Shown: piece by piece, positions 17,402 to 26,586 of the stretch | How the letters are laid out: the number at the start of each line of letters is the position of its first letter | Position numbering within the stretch: position 1 is the stretch's first letter | Assembly: GCF_013322225.1 (NCBI RefSeq) | Contig: NZ_JAAMFB010000010.1 | Coordinates: 124,001 to 188,000 of the forward strand | DNA from: Agrobacterium larrymoorei | GTDB lineage: Bacteria > Pseudomonadota > Alphaproteobacteria > Rhizobiales > Rhizobiaceae | Direction of reading: 5' to 3' | DNA length: 64,000 nucleotides | Notes under the pieces: model-generated | Database searches by the model: none | What the model was told of the DNA's origin: nothing | What the model saw: only the letters and a program-made list of their open reading frames with translations | Translations under genes and position numbers: made by a program

Positions 17402-18328
17402 TCAAGCCGAAAGCATCAGTTCCATATTCTGCACGGCTGCGCCTGATGCGCCTTTGCCGAGATTGTCCAGAACCGCGACGAGATTGATGTGTTCTTCTGT
17501 GCCGAAGACGTAGAGCTTCATCGTGTCTTGATCGACCAGTTCTTCCGTGTCGATGCGCGCCAGCGATTTGCTCGTTTCCAGCGGAACGACCTGCACGATC
17601 GACTGGCCAGCGTAATGGGCCGTTAACGCCGCATGAACCGTCTCGACGGTCGTGCCTTCCTCGAGGTCGGCAGCAAAGAGCGGCACCTGCACGATCATGC
17701 CCTGCGCGAAGCGACCAACGGAGGGAGAGAAAAGGGGCGAACGATCCAGCAGGCCATGGCTCTTCATTTCCGGCACATGCTTGTGCTTAAGCGTTAGGCC
17801 GTAAACAAAGTTGTTGGCGCTGATCGCGTCTTCGCGGCTCTGGTCTTCCATCTGGCCGATCATCTGCTTGCCGCCGCCGCTGTAACCGGAAACCGCATTG
17901 ATGCTGACCGGGTAGCCATCCGGGAGTATGCCCGCGGCACGCAGAGGGCGGATGAGGCCGATAGCGCCGGTCGGGTAGCAACCGGGGTTGGCAACGAAGC
18001 GTGCGGAGCGGACCTTTTCCGCCTGATCCCTGTCCATCTCGGCAAAGCCATAGGCCCAATCCTGATGGACGCGGAAGGCCGTGGACGTATCGATGATCCG
18101 CACCTTGTTGTTGCCGGACACCATGGAAACCGCTTCCTTTGAAGCATCGTCCGGCAGGCAGAGGATAGAAATATCCGCGCTGTTGAGCATGTCCTCACGC
18201 ATGGCCGCGTTGCGGCGTTCCGCCTCGGGGATGGACAGCAGCTCTATATCGCGGCGGTCGGCCAGGCGCGTGCGGATCTGCAAGCCCGTGGTGCCGTGTT
18301 CGCCATCGATGAAGATTTTCGCTGCCAT
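17402..18328 (-). CDS. argC: N-acetyl-gamma-glutamyl-phosphate reductase (short type)
   Basis: The 308-residue protein reduces N-acetylglutamyl phosphate with NADPH in arginine synthesis. The catalytic Cys is C117 in NPGCYPTG, and the NADP site starts with GEHGTTG near residues 9-15. The length fits the shorter ArgC class rather than the 340-residue type. It lies 72 nt downstream of speB on the same strand, so the two may share a transcript, linking arginine synthesis with polyamine or guanidino metabolism. Confidence 0.96.
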   Translation of the reverse strand: MAAKIFIDGEHGTTGLQIRTRLADRRDIELLSIPEAERRNAAMREDMLNSADISILCLPDDASKEAVSMVSGNNKVRIIDTSTAFRVHQDWAYGFAEMDRDQAEKVRSARFVANPGCYPTGAIGLIRPLRAAGILPDGYPVSINAVSGYSGGGKQMIGQMEDQSREDAISANNFVYGLTLKHKHVPEMKSHGLLDRSPLFSPSVGRFAQGMIVQVPLFAADLEEGTTVETVHAALTAHYAGQSIVQVVPLETSKSLARIDTEELVDQDTMKLYVFGTEEHINLVAVLDNLGKGASGAAVQNMELMLSA

Positions 18329-18400
18329 GTCCTTACCTTACATTTTCAATATGTTGCGGGATTTACCGGATTCTATTTGCCAATGATCTGACTCAAAATC

Positions 18401-19354
18401 TCAAGCGGATTTCGCCAGCCTTTCGGCACGCAGGCCAAGCATATACATTGCAACCGTTGCCCCGGCAATGGCGGTAATGTCCGCATGGTCGTAAGCGGGT
18501 GCCACCTCCACCACGTCCGAGCCGCGTATGTCGAGCTGACCGAGACCGCGCAGGACGGACAAGATTTTAGCGCTGGTCGGCCCACCCGCGACGGGTGTTC
18601 CGGTGCCAGGCGCAAAGGCCGGATCGAGGCAATCGATATCGAAGGTGAGATAGGTGGGCAGCCCGCCCGTCTGCTTGATGATGAGCGAAGCGATATCGCT
18701 GGCGCGCATCTCTTCCACCTCATAGCCGTAGAGGATATTGATGCCGAAATCCTCCGGCGCATGGGTGCGGATGCCGATCTGGATCGAGCGATCCGGATCG
18801 ATCAGACCCTCGCGCACGGCTCGGGCAACGAACGAGCCGTGATCGAGCCGTCTGCCGTCGTCGAACCATGTGTCCTGATGGGCATCGAACTGTACCAGCG
18901 CCAATGGTCCGTGCTTGGCGACATGGGCTTTTAGCAATGGCCAGGTGATGAAGTGATCACCACCCAGCGTCAGTAGATAATCGGCCTTGGCAATGATGTT
19001 GCGCGTTTCCTGCTCGATAGTCTCGGGCGTCTGCCAGTGATTGCCGTAATCCAGCAGGCAATCGCCGTAATCGATTGTCGGCATATGTTCGAAGAGATCG
19101 CGGGCGAAGGGATATTGCGGATCGTTATCGAAAATCGCCGAGGCGCGGCGGATGGCCTGCGGCCCGAACCGCGCACCGGGACGATTGGAGGTCGCCGCAT
19201 CGAATGGAATGCCCCAGACCACGGTCGAAACGCCTTCCAAATCCTTGCTATATCGGCGGCGCATGAAGGACAGGACGCCCGCATGAGTGGGGTCTGTCGC
19301 TGCCGCAGTGAGAGACGAAGATGTGAAGGCATGATCGATGGTTTTTGCTGGCAT
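18401..19354 (-). CDS. speB: agmatinase (ureohydrolase family)
   Basis: The 317-residue protein is an arginase/agmatinase family hydrolase with the binuclear Mn ligands in GGDHF, DAHQD and DIDCLDPAFAPG. Agmatinases split agmatine to putrescine and urea in the cytoplasm. The family also includes guanidinobutyrase and guanidine hydrolases, and substrate choice cannot be settled here. AAGGGG precedes the ATG. It is upstream of argC and divergent from the acyltransferase gene. Confidence 0.92.
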   Translation of the reverse strand: MPAKTIDHAFTSSSLTAAATDPTHAGVLSFMRRRYSKDLEGVSTVVWGIPFDAATSNRPGARFGPQAIRRASAIFDNDPQYPFARDLFEHMPTIDYGDCLLDYGNHWQTPETIEQETRNIIAKADYLLTLGGDHFITWPLLKAHVAKHGPLALVQFDAHQDTWFDDGRRLDHGSFVARAVREGLIDPDRSIQIGIRTHAPEDFGINILYGYEVEEMRASDIASLIIKQTGGLPTYLTFDIDCLDPAFAPGTGTPVAGGPTSAKILSVLRGLGQLDIRGSDVVEVAPAYDHADITAIAGATVAMYMLGLRAERLAKSA

Positions 19355-19494
19355 TGAGAACCCCTTCGATGATGAATAGCGCGAAGACTCAATACCGCAT
19401 TAAGCTGTTCAGGATAAGGTCGGTAAGAATTACTTCGCTGATATGACGGGCATATGCCAATCATAAATGACACCCCGCACGGTAAGCAGATTTC

Positions 19495-21450
19495 ATGAAT
19501 TACAGAGCAGAGATAGATGGATTGCGCGCCTTGGCGGTGCTCGCTGTTATTTTTGCGCATGCCGGATTCACGATGTTCGATGGCGGGTTCATCGGCGTCG
19601 ATGTGTTCTTCGTCATCAGCGGCTATCTGATCACCACCATCATTCTGAGCGAATATGCCAAGGGTGAATTTTCGCTGATCCGGTTTTATGAACGGCGCGC
19701 GCGGCGTATTCTGCCTGCGCTCTTCTTCGTTCTGGTCTGCACGCTTCCCTTCGCCTGGATGTGGCTGCTGCCGACGGCTTATGAGCAGTTTTCCAAAAGC
19801 CTGATGATGGCGACGCTTTCCGTTTCCAACATCTATTTTCTGAAAAAGACGGATTACTTCGCGCCGGATTCATCCGAAGTGCCCTTGCTCCACACCTGGA
19901 GTCTTGGCGTGGAGGAGCAGTTTTACCTGCTCTTTCCGCTGCTCTTTCTGTTTCGTCTCAGGACCAGCACGCTTTTCCGCATCATACTCACCGTTGCCCT
20001 TGCCAGTCTTGTGGCGAGTGAGGTCGGCGCGAGATACTTTCCTTCCGCCAATTATTATCTGCTTCCCACCCGCATATGGGAAATCCTGGCTGGCTTCATC
20101 TGTGCTTTTCTCGTTCATGGAAAGACGCGGACGGAGAATGGTGTGTTGGCTGGCGCGGGGCTGAGCCTCGTCATCCTCTCGATATTCCTGTTCGACTCCA
20201 CAACGCGCGTGCCATCCTTGCTTGCGATCTTGCCCGTTGGAGGCACTGCGCTGTTCCTGCTTTATGGTTCGCAGACGTCGATCCTCGGGAGAGTACTGAC
20301 GCTCTCGCCCCTCGTCTGGATAGGCCAGATCAGCTTCAGCGCTTACCTGTGGCACCAGCCGGTGTTCGCCTTCTGGCGCATCCGAAGCCCGGAGCCTCCA
20401 TCGACGCCGGTCATGTGGCTTCTGATCGGGCTGACTTTACTCCTATCCATTTTTAGCTGGTATTTGGTGGAACAACCGTTCCGCGGACGAAAGATTACTT
20501 TTTCTCGATTGATCCCAGCCGCAGGTGCTTGTGTCGGGGCGCTGGTCGGTTTCGGCGCATGGGGAGATTTAAAGGAAGGCTTGCCATTTCGCCTGCCGCC
20601 GGAGGTGAAGGAGTTCGTCGACAGAACCACATGGAGCGACAAGTGTCTGTTCCAGGTGAAAGATGGACTTCCCGCCCTGCCCAATACGGACTGTATGTTC
20701 AACATCGGTAGCGGAAAGACAATTGCTATATGGGGTGATTCCATCGCTGCCGCGCTTTCCCCATCGCTGCTGGATGATTTAGAAGATCGGGATATAGGCC
20801 TGGTGCAACTGACCCATGGTTTCTGCGCTCCGATCGTCAATGTTTCGACAGCGCGGGACGAGGGGGCTGGAAATTGCGAGGCCTTCAACAGACGTGCGAT
20901 GGATTATCTGGCCGTTAGCAACATCGACACGGTGGTTCTGGCGGCCTCTTGGGTGAATTTCTTCAATTCTCGGTACATGGACGTCGATGACCAAGAGGTT
21001 TCCGGCGATTCCATTTCGGTAAAGCTTCTGGCCGATAATCTGCGCGAAACAGTCCAGAACCTGCAGGCAACCGGCAAGCAGGTGGTGATCGTCTATCCTA
21101 CCCCGCGCTTCGATAAGCCGGTTATGGACGTCATGGCAGCCCGCATCATCAAGGGCGATCTTTCGCCAGACTTCGATTATTCTTATGCGGCATTCAAGGC
21201 CAACACTGCCAGAGCGAACGATATTCTGAACATGGGCCTGCCCGACGATGTGAAAAAGGTGCTGCCGGAAAAGATATTCTGCGACCCTGATTCCGCCGCA
21301 GGCTGCCTATTCGGGCGTGACGGCGTCGCTTACATCGCTGACCGTGGGCACTATACTCGGATCGGCGCGCATATGGTGGTTGACCGTATAGCGGATGAAC
21401 TGTTCAGCACCGAAAGCGAAATCAAACCCGTGACGTTCAGCTTGAACTGA
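19495..21450 (+). CDS. membrane acyltransferase with C-terminal SGNH domain (OafA/YrhL type)
   Basis: The 651-residue protein has an N-terminal acyltransferase-3 domain (about residues 5-340, ten or so membrane helices, with RAEIDGLRALAV and the FARR-like YERRARRILPA motif) and a C-terminal SGNH hydrolase-like domain (about 400-640) with WGDSIAAAL as block I and HYTRIGAH as block V. Such two-part proteins O-acetylate surface sugars, with the SGNH part working in the periplasm. The block V Asp is D-R-G-H rather than the common DxxH, but the spacing fits. It sits alone between speB-argC and rpsI-rplM and probably acts on LPS, peptidoglycan or exopolysaccharide. Confidence 0.9.
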   Translation: MNYRAEIDGLRALAVLAVIFAHAGFTMFDGGFIGVDVFFVISGYLITTIILSEYAKGEFSLIRFYERRARRILPALFFVLVCTLPFAWMWLLPTAYEQFSKSLMMATLSVSNIYFLKKTDYFAPDSSEVPLLHTWSLGVEEQFYLLFPLLFLFRLRTSTLFRIILTVALASLVASEVGARYFPSANYYLLPTRIWEILAGFICAFLVHGKTRTENGVLAGAGLSLVILSIFLFDSTTRVPSLLAILPVGGTALFLLYGSQTSILGRVLTLSPLVWIGQISFSAYLWHQPVFAFWRIRSPEPPSTPVMWLLIGLTLLLSIFSWYLVEQPFRGRKITFSRLIPAAGACVGALVGFGAWGDLKEGLPFRLPPEVKEFVDRTTWSDKCLFQVKDGLPALPNTDCMFNIGSGKTIAIWGDSIAAALSPSLLDDLEDRDIGLVQLTHGFCAPIVNVSTARDEGAGNCEAFNRRAMDYLAVSNIDTVVLAASWVNFFNSRYMDVDDQEVSGDSISVKLLADNLRETVQNLQATGKQVVIVYPTPRFDKPVMDVMAARIIKGDLSPDFDYSYAAFKANTARANDILNMGLPDDVKKVLPEKIFCDPDSAAGCLFGRDGVAYIADRGHYTRIGAHMVVDRIADELFSTESEIKPVTFSLN

Positions 21451-21486
21451 TTGCTCATATACGCGGATTGAAACACAGCCCAAACA

Positions 21487-21514
21487 AAAAGGCGGAGCCG
21501 AAGCCCCGCCTTTT
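21487..21514. terminator. bidirectional terminator between acyltransferase gene and rpsI
   Basis: AAAAGGCGG (21487-21495) pairs with CCGCCTTTT (21506-21514) over a 10-nt loop. A and T runs on either side make it suited to both convergent genes. Confidence 0.82.
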
Positions 21515-21537
21515 CGATTTCCATATTACAGAAGCGA

Positions 21538-22008
21538 TTAGCGCTTGGAGAACTGGAAGCTACGGCGAGCCTTGGCCTTACCGTACTTCTTACGTTCAAC
21601 AACGCGGCTATCGCGGGTCAGGAAGCCGCCCTTCTTCAGAACGGAGCGCAGGCCCGGTTCGAAGTAGGTGAGGGCCTTGGACAGACCGTGACGAACAGCA
21701 CCGGCCTGGCCGGAAAGACCGCCGCCAGCAACCGTTGCGATGATGTCGAACTGGCCAGAGCGAGCAGCAGCAACGAGAGGCTGCTGAAGGATCATCTGGA
21801 GAACCGGGCGTGCGAAATATGCAGAGAAATCGCGGCCGTTGATGATGATCTTGCCGGAACCAGCCTTGACCCATACGCGGGCTACGGCGTTCTTGCGCTT
21901 GCCGGTCGCGTAGGAGCGGCCGAGAGTGTCAACCTTGCGGACGTGTACGGGAGCCGAAGCTTCCGACGATGCCGAGGCGAGGTCTTTCAGAGAGGAAAGA
22001 TCGGCCAT
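21538..22008 (-). CDS. rpsI: 30S ribosomal protein S9
   Basis: The 156-residue protein is S9 with an alphaproteobacterial N-terminal extension of about 25 residues before the conserved [15 protein letters not shown] start. The C-terminal FQFSKR tail that reaches the P-site tRNA is intact. It starts 2 nt after the rplM stop, the standard L13-S9 pair. Confidence 0.99.
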   Translation of the reverse strand: MADLSSLKDLASASSEASAPVHVRKVDTLGRSYATGKRKNAVARVWVKAGSGKIIINGRDFSAYFARPVLQMILQQPLVAAARSGQFDIIATVAGGGLSGQAGAVRHGLSKALTYFEPGLRSVLKKGGFLTRDSRVVERKKYGKAKARRSFQFSKR

Positions 22009-22010
22009 TA

Positions 22011-22475
22011 TCAGGCGCTCCTTACGTTCTTGCTGTTCAGCGATGCTACGTCGAGAGCGACTGGCTGCTGTGCTTCGTGTGGGTGGTTCGAACCAGCGTA
22101 AACGCGAAGGTTCTTCATCTGGCGACGGCCAAGCGGACCACGTGGGATCATACGCTCAACAGCCTTTTCGAGAACGCGCTCAGGAAAGCGGCCTTCGATG
22201 ATCTGACGAACTGTACGTTCCTTGATGCCGCCCGGATAACCGGTGTGCCAGTAGTACTTCTTGTCGGAATACTTCTTGCCGGTGAAGACGCACTTTTCAG
22301 CGTTGATGATGATGACGTTGTCGCCGTCGTCAACGTGAGGGGTGTAGGTTGCCTTGTGCTTGCCGCGCAGGCGGGTAGCAACGAGGGTAGCGAGACGACC
22401 AACAACGAGGCCTTCGGCATCGATGATGATCCACTTCTTCTCCACCTCAGCGGGCTTCTGAACGAAAGTAGACAT
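22011..22475 (-). CDS. rplM: 50S ribosomal protein L13
   Basis: The 154-residue protein is L13, with W-I-I-I-D-A-E-G near residue 15 and the [15 protein letters not shown]-terminal segment. It is an early 23S rRNA binder. It is first in the rplM-rpsI operon, read from a clear promoter at 22606-22634. Confidence 0.99.
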   Translation of the reverse strand: MSTFVQKPAEVEKKWIIIDAEGLVVGRLATLVATRLRGKHKATYTPHVDDGDNVIIINAEKCVFTGKKYSDKKYYWHTGYPGGIKERTVRQIIEGRFPERVLEKAVERMIPRGPLGRRQMKNLRVYAGSNHPHEAQQPVALDVASLNSKNVRSA

Positions 22476-22605
22476 AGTTTTGACTTTCTGTTGGACCCGT
22501 CATCTTCTTTATAGAAAGAACATGCGGGCGTTTCTTGTTGCTTGATTTGGTCGCATTTGCGCGAGCCGGAAAGACCTGTATTCCAGAAGAACTCAGTCTG
22601 GCGCG

Positions 22606-22634
22606 CTTATAAGCGGTAGACGGAAAAGCGTCAA
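22606..22634 (-). promoter_or_regulatory. sigma-70 promoter of rplM-rpsI
   Basis: On the minus strand TTGACG (22634-22629) is followed by exactly 17 nt and TATAAG (22611-22606). This is the best promoter match in the window. It predicts a leader of about 125 nt before rplM, long enough for ribosomal-protein feedback control, though I see no known leader motif. Confidence 0.75.
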
Positions 22635-22725
22635 CAGTAGCGAAAATTCAATCGTTAAAAATATGATAGTAAATTCAATGGCTTGTTCATGTGGTTTTAT
22701 AATACCACAATAAAACGCCGGCAAG

Positions 22726-23562
22726 TTAGGCGAGTCGCATGACGAGAACGCCCGAGGCGATAACTGCCCCTGCCACATAACGCCAGACGCTGGCGGCTTC
22801 CTTCAGAATGAAAACCGAGATGAGGATGGCAAAAAGTATCGAGGTTTCACGTAATGCTGCAACTACCGCGACCGGTGCTTTCGTCATTGCCCAAAGAGCT
22901 AAGCCATAGGAAAGGATGGAACCGCCACCGCCCAAAAGGCCGCGCCACCAGTAGCGCCTAACGTGGCTGATCACAGGTTGCCAACCACGCTGGTAGAACG
23001 CCCAGGAGAACAAAAGTACTGGCGGCAGCAGCGACATCCAGAGTGTATAAGAGATGGCGTTGCCCGACTGGCGCGCGCCAACACCGTCCACAAACGTGTA
23101 TCCGGCAATGACGACCGCGTTGATGAGAGCCAGGGTTATCGCCTTGGCCCCACCGCGCCTTGCTTCAAATGCGAGGGTGAGGATGCCGACCGAAATCACG
23201 CCTATCCCTGCCAGAGCCGCAGTGCTCAATGTTTCGTCCAGAAACAGACTGCTGCTCGCCACGACGATCAGCGGTGCGACCCCGCGCATCAGAGGGTAGA
23301 CGAGGCCGATATCGCCTACGTTATACGCAGCCGCAACCAGCCTAAAATAGGCAAATTGCAGGAGCGCGGATGCAATGAGAAATGGTATGGCAACCAGGCC
23401 CGGCAATGGCAGGAATGGGAGAAACGGAATGCAGCACATCGCCGCGCCAGCGGCGACGAGCGAGGCGTCCAACGCCTTATCGGCACCGGATTTTACAAGC
23501 GCATTCCATGAAGCATGTAGCAGCGCGCCGAAGAGGACAAGAAGAAGTACATCAAATGACAC
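22726..23562 (-). CDS. EamA/DMT family transporter
   Basis: The 278-residue protein has ten membrane segments in two EamA repeats (residues 1-130 and 145-278), each with the typical PL-x-x-x-x-P and FLDE/LKEA loop ends. Family members export or import small metabolites such as amino acids, sugars or cofactors; the substrate is not predictable. It is a single gene upstream of the rplM promoter region, on the same strand. Confidence 0.87.
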   Translation of the reverse strand: MSFDVLLLVLFGALLHASWNALVKSGADKALDASLVAAGAAMCCIPFLPFLPLPGLVAIPFLIASALLQFAYFRLVAAAYNVGDIGLVYPLMRGVAPLIVVASSSLFLDETLSTAALAGIGVISVGILTLAFEARRGGAKAITLALINAVVIAGYTFVDGVGARQSGNAISYTLWMSLLPPVLLFSWAFYQRGWQPVISHVRRYWWRGLLGGGGSILSYGLALWAMTKAPVAVVAALRETSILFAILISVFILKEAASVWRYVAGAVIASGVLVMRLA

Positions 23563-23988
23563 GGTCGACTCGCAGGTGGATTACGTGCCTTGAGTTTTAT
23601 CCCTTATGCTGCCCGATTCCACTTTTTTGTTAACTATTTAGGGTTCGAATACGATTGTAATATTATACAACCTTTGCAGGTTCTATGAGCTCCTTGATGA
23701 CTTTGTCCCGAATTGAAATTGGTAAGCAGTGCGTATTTTTTTACGCCTGAATCGTTTCAGTTTGCTATTTGTTATAAGGAAAACGTATTTTGCTAATGTA
23801 ACTATGAGTAGTTTCTAAAATGCAGGGGAACGAAATTCGAACAAAAAAAGTACGATTAAAGATTTACCCTGTTAAAAAACATGGTCAACGAAAAACAGTG
23901 ATTTACAGGAGATGACGTGGAGTTTCTTTGATCCATTAGGCTCCGATTGAGTTGTATGAGAGATGACGAAAGCGAAGGAGAGCAGGTC
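23563..23988. other. AT-rich intergenic gap
   Basis: These 426 nt are clearly richer in A+T than the flanking genes and hold no convincing reading frame. An interrupted palindrome TTGTA-N6-TACAA is at 23655-23670. The gap must contain the promoters of the divergent EamA and CoA-binding genes; I cannot place them, nor exclude a small RNA. Confidence 0.4.
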
Positions 23989-24423
23989 ATGGGCCATGAT
24001 GCATATGAGGACGACGATATCCGCCGCGTTTTGACCGATACCAAGAGCATTGCTATGGTGGGCGCCTCGCCAAACTTAGCTCGCCCCAGTTTTGGTGTGA
24101 TGAAATTCCTTCTTTCAAAAGGGTATCGGGTCATCCCCGTCAATCCCGGGCAGGAGGGCAAGGAGATACTGGGGCAAAAGGTCTATGCCAAACTTGCGGA
24201 CATTCCCGAACCCATCGATATGGTGGACGTGTTCCGCGCACCGGAATATCTTTCAAGCGTGGTGGATGAGGTTATACTTATGTCTCCAAGGCCCAAGGTG
24301 GTCTGGGGCCAACTTGCCGTCCGAGATGATGATGCTGCCGCAAAAGCCGAAACTTACGGCGTGGAGGTCATCATGGATCGATGCCCTGCAATTGAGTATC
24401 CGCGTCTCAATATTGCGAGATAG
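23989..24423 (+). CDS. CoA-binding (Rossmann) domain protein
   Basis: The 144-residue protein is a free-standing CoA_binding domain like YccU, with VGASPNLARPSFGVMKFL near residues 24-41 as the nucleotide loop, VNPGQEGKEILG and the C-terminal DRCPAIEYPRL. It is soluble and probably binds CoA or a related dinucleotide; no reaction is known. The ATG at 23989 follows GGAGAGCAGG and is preferred to an upstream TTG. It precedes metY by 85 nt, an arrangement suggesting a link to sulphur amino acid metabolism. Confidence 0.88.
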   Translation: MGHDAYEDDDIRRVLTDTKSIAMVGASPNLARPSFGVMKFLLSKGYRVIPVNPGQEGKEILGQKVYAKLADIPEPIDMVDVFRAPEYLSSVVDEVILMSPRPKVVWGQLAVRDDDAAAKAETYGVEVIMDRCPAIEYPRLNIAR

Positions 24424-24508
24424 TTAGGACAAGTTGGACTTATCATGCGCTGTTAAGCCTTTATGATCCCTTCAGCCGTAATGCGAAAGAAAACAGTTGG
24501 AGGGACAG

Positions 24509-25792
24509 ATGTCAGAACTTAGCCCGGGCTTTTCCACACTCGCCATTCATGCTGGCGCGCAGCCAGATTCGACGACCGGCGCGCGCGCCACGCCCATTTA
24601 TCAGACCGCGGCCTATGCCTTCCGTGATTCCGATCACGCTGCCGCACTTTTTGGCCTGAAAGAATTCGGCAATATCTACTCGCGCATCATGAACCCGACG
24701 CAAGCCGTGCTGGAAGAGCGGGTGGCGGCGCTGGAAGGTGGAACCGCGGCAGTCGCGGTTGCCTCTGGCCACGCAGCGCAGTTGCTCGTGTTCCACACGT
24801 TGCTGCAATCGGGCGATAACTTCGTCGCAGCACGTCAGCTTTACGGCGGCTCGGTCAATCAGTTCGGTCATTCATTCCAGAATTTCGGCTGGCAGGTCCG
24901 TTGGGCGGATGCCGCCGATCCTGCAAGCTTTGAAAGCCAGATCGATGAAAAGACGAAGGCCATCTTCATCGAAAGCCTCGCCAATCCAGGTGGCACATTC
25001 GTCGATATAGCCGCAATTGCGGAAGTCGCTCACAGGCATGGTCTACCTCTGATCGTGGATAACACCATGGCCAGCCCATACCTCGTCCGTCCTATCGAAC
25101 ACGGCGCGGACATCGTCGTTCACTCTCTAACGAAGTTTCTCGGCGGCCACGGCAATTCCATGGGCGGTGTGATCGTGGACGGCGGCACCTTTGATTGGTC
25201 TGCAACGGACAGATACCCGGCGCTTTCCACGCCGCGGCCGGAATATTCCGGCGTTGTGCTACACCAGACCTTCGGAAATTTCGCTTTCGCGATTGCCGTT
25301 CGCGTTCTGGGTCTGCGAGATCTCGGCCCGTCCATTGCGCCGTTCAACGCTTTTCTCATTCTCACCGGCATCGAGACGCTGCCTCTGCGCGTCCAGCGCC
25401 ATTCTGATAATGCATTGGCGGTCGCGAAATGGCTGAAGGCGCATCCGAAAATCGGGTGGGTCCATTATGCCGGGTTGGAAGACAGCGAGAATCATGCGCT
25501 CCAACAACGTTACTCGCCAAAGGGAGCGGGCTCCGTATTTACCTTCGGCATAAAGGGGGGCTATCAGGCGGGCAAATCCTTGGTGGAAGGGCTTCAGCTC
25601 TTTTCCCATCTCGCCAATATCGGCGATACTCGGTCTCTGGTTATTCACCCCGCCTCAACGACGCACGCGCAGCTTACGCCGGAGCAGCAGGTTGCCGCAG
25701 GTGCGGGACCAGATGTGGTGCGACTTTCCATCGGCATTGAAGACGTGAAAGACATTATCGCCGATCTGGAACAGTCGCTGGCAGAAATCTGA
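24509..25792 (+). CDS. metY: O-acetylhomoserine sulfhydrylase / cystathionine gamma-synthase family PLP enzyme
   Basis: The 427-residue protein belongs to the Cys/Met metabolism PLP family. The PLP lysine is K209 in HSLTKFLGG, and GNIYSRIMNPT and the C-terminal RLSIGIED segments are conserved. Length over 420 residues favours O-acetylhomoserine sulfhydrylase (homocysteine from O-acetylhomoserine and sulfide) over MetZ or MetB. GGAGG precedes the ATG. I looked for a SAM-II riboswitch upstream, as occurs before some alphaproteobacterial met genes, and found none. Confidence 0.92.
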   Translation: MSELSPGFSTLAIHAGAQPDSTTGARATPIYQTAAYAFRDSDHAAALFGLKEFGNIYSRIMNPTQAVLEERVAALEGGTAAVAVASGHAAQLLVFHTLLQSGDNFVAARQLYGGSVNQFGHSFQNFGWQVRWADAADPASFESQIDEKTKAIFIESLANPGGTFVDIAAIAEVAHRHGLPLIVDNTMASPYLVRPIEHGADIVVHSLTKFLGGHGNSMGGVIVDGGTFDWSATDRYPALSTPRPEYSGVVLHQTFGNFAFAIAVRVLGLRDLGPSIAPFNAFLILTGIETLPLRVQRHSDNALAVAKWLKAHPKIGWVHYAGLEDSENHALQQRYSPKGAGSVFTFGIKGGYQAGKSLVEGLQLFSHLANIGDTRSLVIHPASTTHAQLTPEQQVAAGAGPDVVRLSIGIEDVKDIIADLEQSLAEI

Positions 25793-25808
25793 AAAGGAAA
25801 GATCGCCC

Positions 25809-26165
25809 ATGACCCTAACGCTCAGTTTCAAGTCGGACGGCGACCTGTCTGCCGTTCAGCCCGAAGAGGGCGCACCCGCACCCGACCGGCTGATTTCAGG
25901 TGAGCCTAAATTCACGACTTGGAATTTGGAGGAGGCCAGCGGCGGGCTTTATGCTGGCATCTGGCAATCCACGCCGGGCAAGTGGCGTGTCGAATATGAC
26001 GAGTGGGAGTATTTCAATATTCTGGAAGGTCATTCCGTGCTGACCAGTGATGCTGGCGAGCGCTGGGACTTGCGTTCAGGCGACCGAATGATATTGAGGC
26101 CTGGCTTTAAAGGAAGTTGGGAAGTCCTTGAAACGACTCGCAAGGACTACGTTATTCGTCTCTGA
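25809..26165 (+). CDS. cupin domain protein (DUF861 type)
   Basis: The 118-residue protein is a single cupin barrel of the Cupin_3/DUF861 type, with the core WEYFNILEGHSVLTSDAG region near residues 62-79 and GDRMILRPGFKGSWEV near 87-102. Usual cupin His ligands are mostly absent, so it may not bind metal tightly. It begins 16 nt after metY and is likely co-transcribed, but its reaction is unknown. Confidence 0.85.
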   Translation: MTLTLSFKSDGDLSAVQPEEGAPAPDRLISGEPKFTTWNLEEASGGLYAGIWQSTPGKWRVEYDEWEYFNILEGHSVLTSDAGERWDLRSGDRMILRPGFKGSWEVLETTRKDYVIRL

Positions 26166-26196
26166 TCAAGAGGCGAAGCACGCATAAGGGAATGCA

Positions 26197-26436
26197 ATGA
26201 GGCTGATACGCGTTTTTCTGATCATCGCAATTATATCCACCGGTTTCATCGGGTTCCAGTGGTTCAAATATGTGAACAATACCGAAAGCCCTTATGATGA
26301 AGTTGGTATCGAACTTAATAGCCGCATGCCGGGGCCTATCAACAAGTGGGGCTGCGATAAGTTGAAGACAACCTTTGCAAATATGCTCCCGCCCTACGGC
26401 TGCCAGTCTGTGGCAGATGCAACTCAGTGGCGGTAA
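26197..26436 (+). CDS. small membrane-anchored protein of unknown function
   Basis: I do not recognise this 79-residue protein. It has one N-terminal hydrophobic segment (residues 3-22) that could be a signal anchor or uncleaved signal peptide, and two Cys (near 53 and 69) in the exported part. It begins 31 nt after the cupin gene with AAGGGAATGC near its ATG, so it is probably the last gene of the metY transcript. Confidence 0.65.
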   Translation: MRLIRVFLIIAIISTGFIGFQWFKYVNNTESPYDEVGIELNSRMPGPINKWGCDKLKTTFANMLPPYGCQSVADATQWR

Positions 26437-26551
26437 TCTCGTCAAGATCGCACGCGTTTGCCGATCTCCTGTATGGACGAGTTTGACCTTGGTTAGCATT
26501 ATCAATGCTGTCGACGCCAATCCCGGGGTAGAGTCACAAGGCTGATAAATG

Positions 26552-26580
26552 CCTTCCCGCCCGGCGGGAGGGTTTCTTTT
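26552..26580. terminator. terminator between the metY cluster and P450 gene
   Basis: CCTTCCCGCC (26552-26561) can pair with GGCGGGAGGG (26563-26572), one G-T pair included, and is followed by TTTCTTTT on the plus strand. It lies 115 nt after the small membrane protein gene and 7 nt from the convergent P450 stop. Confidence 0.75.
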
Positions 26581-26586
26581 GCTCCA

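Noticed and set aside
22690-22709. TGTGGT/ACCACA hairpin after the EamA gene
   Set aside because: Six base pairs with an AT-rich loop is too weak to call a terminator.
24424-24508. SAM-II type riboswitch before metY
   Set aside because: The 85-nt gap is long enough, but the conserved pseudoknot bases of SAM-II are not seen.
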